From the NCBI GenBank assembly GCA_025024175.1, contig QCXZ01000003.1, positions 20,356,392-20,420,391 on the forward strand: DNA of 64,000 nucleotides, read 5' to 3'. Below are positions 35,033 through 46,053 of the stretch, one piece after another. The stretch comes from Rhyzopertha dominica (taxonomy: Eukaryota; Arthropoda; Insecta; Coleoptera; Bostrichidae). Every line of letters begins with the position of its first letter. Position 1 is the stretch's first letter. The position numbers and the translations under genes were made by a program. Under the pieces are notes generated by a model. It saw only the letters and a list, made by a program, of their open reading frames with translations. It made no database searches and was not told the origin of the DNA.

Positions 35033-38000
35033 ATTCGAGGATGCGTGTATGCGGCCGACGTTTATCCTTTAGTAACAGCAAAAGGGCCGAACAATTAAAA
35101 AACCGATTTTCATTCGCGGACTTTTCGAAATAGAAACGCGAACTTAGCGCCTTTGTTTACATCGCGAGTAAATGACGACCGTCCTTATATTAATATAGAA
35201 CTTTATGGCACAGTATTTCCCGCGCTGTTAGATTCCGGTGCTTCCCATTCTGTTATAGGTAACACTGCACTATGGATTTTAAACAGATTCAAATTACGTT
35301 TGGATAAAAATATTGATAAATTTGTTTCTACAGCGGATGGTAGAAGACAAAGAGTATCTGGAAATATCGATATACCTATTTGCATAAAACATTCTTGCGA
35401 AATTATTAATTTTTTTGTGGTTCCATCATTAAATCAGGGCATTATCTTAGGTAGTAACTTTTGTAAGCAATTTCAATTAATAATGGATTATAAACAAAAA
35501 TCCTGGGATATACAAATAGGTAGTTTGACTATAGCAGCGGTAAATAAAGATCAAGAAAGTAACTTGTCTGAGCCAAAAGGCATTATAGTAAAATTTTCTG
35601 ACACCGAACTTAAGCGAATCGCTGCGATTAAGGAGTCTTACCGGGAAATCGCCAGTTTGGATGATAGGTTAGGTCGGACACATAAATTGAAGCATCATAT
35701 CGATACTGGGGATACTCCACCGTTTAGACAGAGACAGTACCTTATGTCACCCTACATGCAATCACATTTAAATTCTGAATTAGATACAATGCTCAAACAA
35801 GGTGTTATCGAACCTTCACATGGAGCGTGGAGTTCAGCAGTGTTACTCGTGAAAAAGAAAAATGATGAGTTTCGTTTCTGTTTTGATGGTCGAAAACTTA
35901 ACTCCGTTACAAAACCCGACCGATATCCGTTACCGCGGGTCGACCGCATCTTAAATATGTTGCGTGATGCTAGGTATATGTCTTCAATAGATCTTAGAAG
36001 TGCATTTTGGCAAATACCGCTTGATGACGAATCCAAGGAGAAGACGGGTTTTTGCATACCGGGTAGGGGAATGTTCCAATTTACTGTCATGCCGTTTGGT
36101 TTATCTTGTTCTGCGCAGACTCTACAACGGCTTATGGATACCATTTTCGGACCGGAACTCGAACCGAAGGTTTTCTGTTATTTGGACGATATAATTGTAA
36201 CGTCCGGTACATTCGAAGAACACGTTCATCTTTTAGAGACTGTACGTGAACGTTTAAAAGAAGCAAATTTGACTGTAAATTTGTCAAAATGCGAATTTTT
36301 CAAAAGCTCCTTAAATTATCTGGGTTATATAGTGGACGGTAACGGTTTGAGAACAAATCCAGATAAGATTTCAGCAATGGTCCAATTACCCGCGTCCAAC
36401 AACAATCACGGAAATTAAGCGCTTTATAGGAATGTGCTCGTGGTATAGGCGTTTCATTTCTCATTTTTCAACTCTAGTTGCTCCTCTCAATGATTTGTTA
36501 AAAGGCAAACGAAAGAATCAATCTATAGAATGGACTTCCGAAGCCGAATCTGCATTTTTGAGTATCAAACAAGCGTTAGTATCAGCTCCTGTATTAAGAA
36601 GTCCTGATTTCCTCTAAAATGTTTACTATTCAGTGCGACGCGAGCGACGTAGGACTTGGTGGTGTATTAACACAGGAATTAGATGGTCAAGAAGTAGTAA
36701 TAGCGTTTTGTTCAAGGTCTCTATCTCGCACCGAGCGAACTATTCTGTTACGCAGAGAGAATTGCTATCCTTACTGTTTTGTATAGAAAAATTTAGGCCT
36801 TATATTGAAGGAACGCGATTTCGGGTCATTACGGACCATTATTCGTTACTATGGCTAAATAATCTTAAAGAACCGACTGGAAAACTCGCCAGGTGGGCAG
36901 TCAAGCTGCAACAATATTCGTTCGAGTTATGTCACCGTAAAGGAAAGCTTAATATCGTGCCTGACGCATTGAGTAGGATACCTTCCGCCGATGATAAACT
37001 AAGTACTATCCAGATAGACCTTAATAACGTGGATAAATGGTATATCAGTATGCAGGAAAATATTAAGAAGTTTCCCGATAAGTACCCGCAATGGAAAATT
37101 TCGAATAATGTACTTTTTAAGAACGTTCCGTCCAAGTCGCCATTGGCTTCAAATATTATTGAGTGGAAAATTCTTGTTCCTAACTCGCAAAGAAAATCAG
37201 TTATATCATTATGCCATGATTCTCCAACTTGTGCTCATGGTGGTTTTCAAAAAACATTAACCCGCGTTCAAGATGAATACTATTGGCCAAAGATGCGAAG
37301 GGATGTTTTGCAGTACGTGCGTTCATGTCGTGTTTGTAGCCAACAAAAATCCGAAAATAGGTCGCGAATGGGTCTAATGGGAACAGAGAAAAGGGTTCAG
37401 TACCCATGGCAAATAATAGCTGTAGATATTATGGGGCCCTTCCCCAGATCCGGGCGTGGAAATGCATACCTGCTTGTCGTGGCCGATTGGTTTTCTAAAT
37501 TTACTCTCCTTCTCCCTATGAGAAGGGCAATTGCGTCTACTATTGTAAAATTTATGGAAAATTATGTATTTCTTGTTTATGGAGTACCGCAGTTTATTAT
37601 ATGTGACAACGGTAGCGTTTTTGCAGGCTCAGAATTTAGAAAACTCGCGAATAAGTACAATGTGCAGAAAATTTGGTTTAATGCCCGATACCACCCTCAA
37701 TGCAATTACGTTGAAAGAATAAATAGGACGATAGGTACCGCTATTCGTAGCTATATAGACAAAGATCAGCGTAAGTGGGATGATCACATCTTTCATATTC
37801 AAAGCGCGATTAATTCAGCAAAACACGAAGTTACAGGTTATACACCCTCTTTTGTAAACTTTGGTAGAGTCGTTCCGATGTCGGGAAATTATTATGGTAA
37901 TGTTTCGTCTACGGAAGACCAGCAATTATTAGCTGCGTCTCGTGATAATTACGTTTCAGATTTAAAGGGTATATGGCGAATATATGAAGACGTAAAAACC

Positions 38001-38288
38001 CGGTTGCATAAGGCATATGAGTCCAATAAGCGGCAGTACGATTTTAGGAAAAGGGATGTTCAATTCAGTGTTGGAGATAGAGTTTGGCGGAAAAACAAGG
38101 TTCTGTCTGACGCAACCCGTCATTTTTCGTCCAAACTAGCTCCACGTTTTGTTTTCAGTAAAGTACGAGCGCGTCTGTCAAAATTGGTTTACTCGTTGGA
38201 AAACGCAGACGGTTCTGAAGCGGGTAATTGGCATATTAAAGATCTTAAACCATACTACGGGTCAAATTCTGATGTATCCGTCGGTTGA
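35030..38288 (+). CDS. gypsy pol, copy B (protease, RT, RNase H, integrase; near intact)
   Basis: Enzyme polyprotein that matures the proteins, copies the RNA and integrates the DNA. In order: LLDSGASHSVIG protease; RT with SSIDLRSAFWQIPL, MPFGLSCSAQTLQRLMD and FCYLDDIIV (YLDD box at about 36,179-36,190); RNase H with QCDASDVGLGGVL, then VITDHYSLLWL and PDALSRIP. The integrase has H-H and CRVCSQQ zinc residues (37,250-37,345), DIMGPFPRSGRG, ICDNGSVFAG and VERINRT. The frame breaks near 36,382 (extra C), 36,613 and 36,740; copy A is continuous at these sites. It ends DVSVG and TGA. There is no envelope gene. Domain order RT-RNase H-integrase defines Ty3/gypsy. Confidence 0.87.
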
Positions 38289-38560
38289 TCTTTTTATCAT
38301 AAGTAGTATAGGGTAGAATAAGGATTATTGCTAGTCAAAGTTAAATAGTATAGATAGTTTACGAGTACTATAGGCTACTGGTAAGGATTCATAGCGGGAT
38401 AAGGACTATTAGTGTAAGACTAGATGTTAAATGTTAGAATTCTGGCCAGATAATAAGATAGATAAGTTATATAACTAGTCAGATAGTAAGTTAGGTAATT
38501 AATCCGAGATTAAGCTAGATTTTTATGACGGTACACCGTCATCTTTTTGGAGGGGGGTAG

Positions 38561-39637
38561 TGTAACGTTTTTTTTTTATAATACAAATTTATCCAAAACG
38601 GTAGTATGCGGGACTTTCTCATTGAATATATCCTTAAAGCTAAATGAAACGCACAACATTCAGTATATTTATCGTGGAGAAATCCTTCAACAGTTTTTGT
38701 AGCCCGATAAAATTTAGCACTCCAGCGCGTATGAGGCATTCTGGAAGAATCGTTTGAGGAGTGCACTAGCTTCGTGCGTGCAATACTTACCTGTTATTCA
38801 TTAATTCAGCTAGTAAACTTATTTCTGTGCACACCAGCCTTGACGCCGAATCAGAAGATACCCTCAATAACAACGAGGTATTGCCTAAATTTTATTTTTA
38901 TTTTTAATTAATTAATGCAAATTTCATATACACGTTAGGGTTCTATGGTGGGATTTCCACATATACATACTACCGTCAAGCCAATTCCCTCTAAGCAGCC
39001 ACGTTTCGAACCAGCNCCTGTGTACCTAAAAAGGGAACGCCGTTTCATCTCACTGAAGGAGACCGGGATAAATTTCAACACCGAAGTAGCTGAAAGAGCA
39101 CAGAGTCCGTCCTTCTCGGCCGCTGGCGTGTACAGCTAAGTGTATACATTTCAATCTTCATATTTAAACTGCGTTTAAATTCTATTGCACATAACACTTC
39201 ATTTACATAAAATTCTATACCTACATATTTCATATATATTCTTATATATTCTGTGAACTGAAGCAAAGCTTTGCGGCAAGGCCTCACTATAAAAGTTGTA
39301 AAATTTTCATTCCGCTAACTTAACTTTATTAACGTTTAGAATCAATGTACACAATTCAATTTCAATCTTATATTTTCAAATAGAGATAATCTCCCTCCAA
39401 ACCATAGTTTTATTATAACGAGGCATTTCCAGTTTTCGGCCTATTTTTATTAAATTTACTTATAATGTAAAAAGCTGGTGGCGCCCTATTTTTATTTAAA
39501 TAATTGTACCTATTTCAAATTTCTATTGCCTAAAACTTAAAGTAAAAATCGAGACCCGTCTCAGAACCCCCGCCCGTTGCTGCCGAAATTCGAGCTGCCG
39601 TAGCGGCCTACCCTCAATAGGGCATCTGAAGGCCATA
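38561..39637 (+). repeat. gypsy element copy B, 3' LTR
   Basis: 1,077 bp, same length as the copy A 5' LTR and almost identical to it, preceded by the GGAGGGGGGTAG purine tract and followed by AAAC (39,638-39,641). Confidence 0.9.
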
Positions 39638-40247
39638 AAACTATAATCTTTGGCGCAATACCTTTCGGCACGCTGATGTTATAATTATCCGCCAATTTAG
39701 CCTTAGCAACATTTTGCAGTTTTTCTAACGACGATTCATCATTGCATTGAATTGCAATACCACCTTGAGCAGTAGATTTTATTTTATGCACAGAGATAGC
39801 GATATCAGCAGGATTGAGTTTTTCTTCGAGCACCGTTTTTGTGAAACTGCTATTTTGGTCACTGTTTTTAGGCTTTATGACGAGAGGCTGCGGTTTGCGA
39901 CTTTGTACAACATCTGCCCAAGATTTCTTAACTTCTTTCGAAGATATGGATGACTCCGTAACAATGTTCAGCAGAACTTTTGTATTTTCAACGATCTGAT
40001 TTACTGTTTGTTCAATACTTGCCACTGTAGATGTTAGCTTCAGCCTATCCTCAGCGACAGCCACACATGCATCACAAAACCACATCAAGTTCTTAGATTC
40101 ACTTATAACTTTGCTAAATACATCTTTTAGCTGTACGCATTGAAGATGATATCTGTTTGAACACAATTTACACGTAATGGCCTTATTATTCACTATGAAA
40201 TTGTCGGAACAGTGAACACACGTCTGTGCGTTCGCCATGCCATACAT
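39638..40247 (-). CDS. CR1-like ORF1, N-terminal part with PHD-like zinc finger
   Basis: Starts at ATG 40,247 (MYGMANAQ) or 40,238 (MANAQ). Residues ~6-60 hold Cys/His pairs CVHCSDNF, CKLCSNRYHLQC and WFCDACV in the C4-H-C3 spacing of a PHD-type finger, as known in ORF1 of some CR1-like elements. A linker follows (SSKEVKKSWADVVQSRKP) and the start of an RRM-like region. The gypsy LTR interrupts it at 39,637 and ORF1 continues at 22,019. The leader between the satellite junction and the ATG is only about 30 bp. The satellite frame upstream (to 40,376) is open into ORF1. Confidence 0.87.
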
Positions 40248-40818
40248 CTTGTTGTCTGACCATTTATCATGATATAGTGCATTGTCTCTAATATAACGAG
40301 TTTGACCAATTGTGCCTTTTAATGGCAGTCTTTGCTTCCAATTTTCTATAATGAAGCAACTCTTTCCAGAATGCATAAGTGGATGCCGTATTAAAGTGAA
40401 TACAATTCCTCTAATATTTTGAGTTTGACCAAATGCGCCTNTTCATGGTCGTCTTCGCTTCCGAGTTGCTANAANATACTGTTTCCAGAAAGCATAAGAG
40501 CATGCCGTATTAAAGGGAATGCATTGTCTCTAATATAACTAGCTGGACCAATTGTGCCTTCTAATGCCAGTGTTCCGATCTACTATAATGAAGCACCTGT
40601 TTCCGGAAAGCAAAAGAAGATTAAAGTGCTAGTTTGACCAATTGTGTGTTTTATAGGTCGTCTTCGCTTCCGATCTGCTATAATGAAGCAACTGTTTCCA
40701 GTATGCACAACAGGATGCCGTATTAAAGTGAATGCATTGTCTCTAACTAGTTTAACCAATATGAAAGTCTTAGCTTCAGTTCTGTATTGAAGAAACTGTT
40801 TCCGCAAATCAAAAGAGG

Positions 40819-41745
40819 CTACTGTTAAATGTCAATTTTTGTATCTACGTTACTATTAAAATAAAAGGTGTTTTTGTACGTTTATTAATTTCTTGCTATG
40901 TTTAGAATCGCTGTTAATAAGATAAAAACTAAAATCGAAGCGAATGCGTATGCGTGCGATTAATTGTTTTGGCGAGAAATATCAGCGTCGCGAGGAGATG
41001 CAAAAGTAGGCAATGAGTATGGATGTCATTTTTGACAGAGAAAAATGTTCTTGATTTTGGCTCAGTGAGAGTAAGGTCTTTGGCCATGATGTGCCTCAGG
41101 CAGTGAGAGTAAGGTCTTTGGCCATAATGTGCCTCAGGCAGTGAGAGTAAGGTCTTTGGCCATGATGTGCCTCAGGCAGTGAGAGTAAGGTCTTTGGCCA
41201 TGATGTGCCTCAGGCAGTTTTAAACCCCTAGCGCAGAGTGCCCGGTTAATAGCCGTGGTTCCTTCGAGTGGGTGACTTGCTTTCCGGGGGGTAATGCGGG
41301 CTACTCGAATGACATAGTTCTGGTGGAGAGGGTAGCCTTATTAGGTGCCCCCGATCCGGACTATTGGAATGCGACCCTATAGGCCTTAGGGTGAGCGTTC
41401 GGGGAAGCCTCTACTATTTCAGGTTGACACTAGCTAGTTGTTGAAGAGAGAAAACTAACAAGGTATTCATAACCACCATTGACTAATGATGTAATCTCAG
41501 GGATAAAGCCATAGACAGGACAAGGATGAGGCCCTGGGGTGAAAACCCCTCTGTGAGTCTTAACTGTATCTGTTTGAGTTTAACGGATGAGTAACTTATG
41601 TTTTGTTTTTGCATCTCCCGCGCGTATGTGGAACCGCCTTGTCTGTCCACCGGAGTGACCGCATTGTTATGACCCACGGATGAAGGCGGCGATAATGTAA
41701 GTTTTCTTGATTATTCCCGCATTAGTTTTTCTATGTTTTTCACTA
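40819..41745. other. ~0.93-kb insertion in satellite, with 38-bp x4 tandem repeat
   Basis: Non-satellite sequence, more GC-rich than its surroundings in 41,215-41,690. It contains four 38-bp units (41,063-41,214). Short direct repeats ahead of a GC-richer leader resemble the 5' end of a non-LTR element, but no protein domain is visible, so identity is open. Satellite resumes at CCGTATTAAAGTG. Confidence 0.5.
41063..41214. repeat. 38-bp tandem repeat, 4 units
   Basis: Unit CAGTGAGAGTAAGGTCTTTG plus 18 more bases, starting at 41,063, 41,101, 41,139 and 41,177; units differ at one position (CATGATG or CATAATG). Confidence 0.92.
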
Positions 41746-44240
41746 CCGTATTAAAGTGAATGCATTCCCTCTCATATTCTGAGTTAGACCAAATGTGCCT
41801 TTTAATGGTCGTCTTCGCTTCCGAGTTGCTATAATGAAGCAATTGTTTCCGGAAAGAATAAGAGGATGTCGTATTACAATGAATGCATTGTCTCTAATAT
41901 AACTACTTTGACCAATTGTGCCTTCTAATTGCAGTCTTTGCTTCCGATCTACTATAATGAAGCAACTGTTTCCGGAAAGCATAAGAGGATGCCGTATTAA
42001 AGTGAACGCATTGTCTCTAATATAACTAGTTTGACCAATAGTGCCTTTTAATGACAGCCTTTGGTTCCGATCTGCTATAATGAAGCACCAGTTTCCGGAA
42101 AGCAAAAGAAGATGGCGTATTAATGTGCTAGTTTGGCCAATTGTGTGTTTTATACGTCGCCTTCGCTTCCGATCTGCTATAATGAAGCAACTGTTTCCAG
42201 TATGCACAAGAGGATGCCGTATTAAAGTGAATGCATTGTCTCTAACTAGTTTGACCAATTGTGCCTTCTAATGGCAGTCTTTGCTTTCGATCTGCTATAA
42301 TAAAGCAACTATTTCCAGAATTCTTAAGAGGATGCCGTATTAACGAGAATGCATCGTCTCTAATAGTGCTAGTTTGTCCAATTGTGTATTTTATAGATCT
42401 TCTTCGCTTCCGATCTGCTGTAATGAAGCAACTGTTTCCAGTATGCATAAGAGGATGCCGTATTAAAGTGAATCCATGGTCTCTAATATAACTAGTTTCA
42501 CCAAAAGTGTCTTTTAATGGCGGTCTATTCTTCCGATCTGCTATAATGAAGCAACTGTTTCCAGAAAGAATAAGAGGGTGCCGTATTAAAGTGAATGCAT
42601 TGTCTCTAATATACTTAGTTTGACCATTTGTGCCTGTTAATGGTTGTTTTCGCTTCCCATTTGCTATAATGAAGCAATTGTTTCCAGAATGCATAAGAGG
42701 ATGCCGTATTGAAGTGAATGCATCGTCTCTAATATAACTAGTTTGACCAATTGTGTCTTTTAATGGTCGTCTTCGCTTCCCATTTGCTATAATGAAGCAA
42801 CTGTTTCCAGAATGCATAAGAGCATGCCGTATTAAAGTGAATGCATTGTCTCTAATATTAATAACTAGTTTGACCAATTGTGCCTTTTAATGGCAGTCTT
42901 TGCTTGCGATCTGCTATAATGAAGCAACTGTTTCCGGAAAGCAAAAGAGGATGCCGTATTAAAGTGAATGCATCGTCTCTAATATAACTAGTTTGACCAA
43001 TAGTGTCTTTTAACTGCAGTCTTTGCTTCCCATCTGCTATAATGAAGCAACTGTTTCCGGAAAGAATAAGAAGATTTTGTGAATGCATTCCCTCTAATAT
43101 TGTCTCTAATATAACTAGTTTGACCAATTGTGTCTTTTAATGGCAGTCTTTGCTTCCGATCTGCTATAATGAAGCAACTATTTCCAGAATGCTTAAGAGG
43201 ATGCCGTATTAAAGAGAATGCATCGTCTATAATAATGCTAGTTTGACCAATTGTGTGTTTTATTGGTCGTCTTCGCTTCCGATCTGGTATAATGAAGCAA
43301 ATGTTTCCAATATGCATAAAAAGATGCCGTATTAAAGTAAATGCACCGTCTCCAATATAACTAGTTTGACCAATTCTGTCTTTTAATGGTCGTCTTCGCT
43401 TCCGATTTGCTATAATGAAGTAACTGTTTCCAGAAAGAATAAGTGGTTGCCGTATTAAAGTGAATGCAATTCCTCTAATATTCCGAGTTTGACCAAGTGT
43501 GTCTTTTAATGGTCGTCTTCGCTTCCGAGATGATATAATGAAGCAACTGTTTCCAGTAGGCATAAATTGATGCTGTATTAAAGTAAACGCATTGTCTCTA
43601 ATATAACTAGTCTGACCAATTGTGCCTTTTAATGGCAGTCTGCTTCCGATCTTCTATAATGAAGCTACTAATTCCAGAAAGCGTAAGAGGGTGCCGCATT
43701 AAAGTGAATGCCTTTTCTCTAATATTCTTAGTTTGTCCAATTGTGCCTGTTAATGGTCGTCTTCGCTTCCCATTTGCTATTTTGAAGCAACTGTTTCCAG
43801 AAAGCATAAGAGGATGCCGTATTAAAGTGAATGCATCGTCTCTAATATAACTAGTTTGACCAATTGTGCCTGTTAATGGTCGTCTTCGCTTCCCATTTGC
43901 TATAATGAAGCAAATGTTTCCTGAAAGCATAGAGGATGCCGTATTAAGGTGAATGCATTGTCTCTAATATTACTAGTTTGACCAACTGTGCCTTCTAATG
44001 GCAATCTTTGCTTCCGATCTACTATAATGAAGCAACTGTTTCCGGAAAGCAAAAGAGGATGCCGTATTAAAGTGAATGCATTCCCTCTAATATGCTAAGT
44101 TTGGCCAAATGTGCCTTTTAATGGTCGTCTTCGCTTCCTAGTTGCTATAATGAAGCAACTGTTTCCAGAAAGCATAAGATGATGCCGTATTAAAGTGAAT
44201 GGATTGTCTCTAATATAACTAGTTTGACCAATTATGCCTT

Positions 44241-45410
44241 TTTTTTTCAAACGTCATTAAAGTGGCAATTTTCTGCAGCTAGCATAGGAGCCAAAGTGTC
44301 AAATTATATCTTAGCAACAATGACACTCACTTTTGCTTCATATACGCAGCAAAAATCATTTGCAGCCACGGCGGCAAATATTAAGGAAACTTGATTAAAA
44401 TTATTTACAACTTCTGAAGCGGCCTCAGCCACTTCAGCGGGCGTGCATTCGGTGTCTAACATGGCGAAAACTGCAAAATGATTAGTTCCAATGGAAAATA
44501 TTTTTAGAATATTCGGTAAAACTTACAAAATGCAGCCAGGTTTTGTGACACATCAAATTATTTTTCTGGTTGTTTACATTTCGTCACTAGAGAAACCTTT
44601 CCCAGAGCAAACTAAAATAATCACTGAAGCACGATACGCAAATTTAAAATTACTCAAATTTTTAATTAGTGTTAGATTCTTTGTCGACGTTTAAAAAAAA
44701 ATAGCATATGTTATTTGGAGCTAAAGTGACTTTATGTAGCGCGGCTGGACCTATCTGCCACGCAAGCTCGGCAGTTAAACTCCAGCCTTGCTACATAAAA
44801 GTTCACTTTATCTCCTCATAACATAATATACTATTTTTTTCAAACGTCATTAAAGTGGCAATTTTCTGCAGCTAGCATAAGAGCCAAAGTGTCAAATTAT
44901 ATCTTAGCAACAATGACACTCACTTTTGCTGCATATACGCAGCAAAAATCATTTGCAGCCGCGGCGGCAAATATTAAGGAAACTTGATTAAAATTATTTA
45001 CAACTTCTGAAGCGGCCTCAGCCACTTCAGGGGGCGTGCATTCGATGTCTGACATGGCGAAAACTGCAAAATGATTAGTTCCAATGGGAAATATTTTTAG
45101 AATATTCGGTAAAACTTACAAAATGCAGCCAGGTTTTGTGACACATCAAATTATTTTTCTGGTTGTTTACATTTCGTCACTAGAGAAACCTTTCCCAGAG
45201 CAAACTAAAATAATGACTGAAGCACGATACGCAAATTTAAAATTACTCAAATTTTTAATTAGTGCTAGATTCTTTGTCGACGTTTAAAAAATAGCATATG
45301 TTATTTGGAGCTAAAGCGGCTGGACCTATCTGCCTCGCAAGCTCGGCAATTAAACTCCAGCCTTGCTACATAAAAGTTCACTTTATCTCCTCATAGCATA
45401 ATATACTATT
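44241..45410. repeat. 593-bp direct duplication inserted in the satellite
   Basis: Two copies (from 44,248 and 44,841 by the CAAACGTCATTAAAGTGG word) about 97% alike; the second lacks ~15 bp near 45,316. Each holds a 67-codon plus-strand frame (44,491-44,694 and 45,084-45,287, KPFPEQTKI, then LKLLKFLIS) with few changes and no recognised domain. Each also has an inverted repeat (TTGGAGCTAAAGTGACTTTA and its inverse) near the right end, mostly lost in the second. Family unknown. Confidence 0.75.
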
Positions 45411-46053
45411 AATGGCAGTCTTTGCTTTCGATCTGCTATAATGAAGCAACTGTTTCCAGAAAGCATAAGAGGATGCCGTATTAAAGAGAATGCGTTGTCT
45501 CTAATATCCTTAGTTTGACCAATTGTGCCTGTTAATGGTCTTCTTCGCTTCCCATTTGCTATAATGAAGCAACTGTTTCCAGAATGCGTAAGAGGATGCC
45601 GTATTAAAGTGAATGCATCGTCTCTAATATAACTAGTTTGACCAATAGTGTCTTTTAATGGCAGTCTTTGCTTCCGATTTGCGATAATGAAGCAACTGTT
45701 TCCGGAAAGCATAAAAGGATGCCGTATTGAAGTAAATGCATCGTCTCTAATATAACGAAGCAACTGTTTTCAGAATGCATAAAAGGATGGCGTATTAAAA
45801 TAAATACATCATCTCTAATATTACTATTTGATCAATTGTGTCTTTTAATGGTCGTCTTCGCTTCCGTTTTTTTATAATGAAGCAACTGTTTCCAGAATGC
45901 CTAAAAATGCACATGGCTACTAAAAGAGTATAATGGGAGTTCTGTGTGAAGCGGACCGATTTTGTGATGTAGGCGTCGACAGAGGAGCGCTATATGTCGG
46001 CCTGTTATTATGAACAGCCTAGTTCGTAGCTTCACAGACTTCTGTTTAACTAC

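Larger units (their letters stand above)
40276..45895 (-). repeat. 123-bp satellite array, right segment
   Basis: Same monomer and orientation as 17,758-18,532 (for example GCCGTATTAAAGTGAATGCA, CTAGTTTGACCAATTGTG, TATAATGAAGCAACTGTTTC). Monomer spacing is 123 bp (42,703 to 42,826). Two families alternate: GGCAGTCTTTGCTTCC versus GGTCGTCTTCGCTTCC, hinting at higher-order structure. On the minus strand the frame reads as a 41-residue repeat (FIIADRKRRRPLKDTIGQTS) and is open for up to 211 codons (42,877-42,242; also 43,563-42,988, 42,258-41,743). Interrupted at 40,819-41,745 and 44,241-45,410. Confidence 0.92.

Noticed and set aside
29362..39637. True segmental duplication of the gypsy and CR1-like elements
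   Set aside because: Same insertion site and target bases, 100-N gap and complementary error gradients favour an assembly overlap; kept as a finding rather than as two independent elements.
40276..45895. CRISPR array
   Set aside because: Units are 123-bp head-to-tail satellite monomers without spacers, in a eukaryotic, retrotransposon-rich context.
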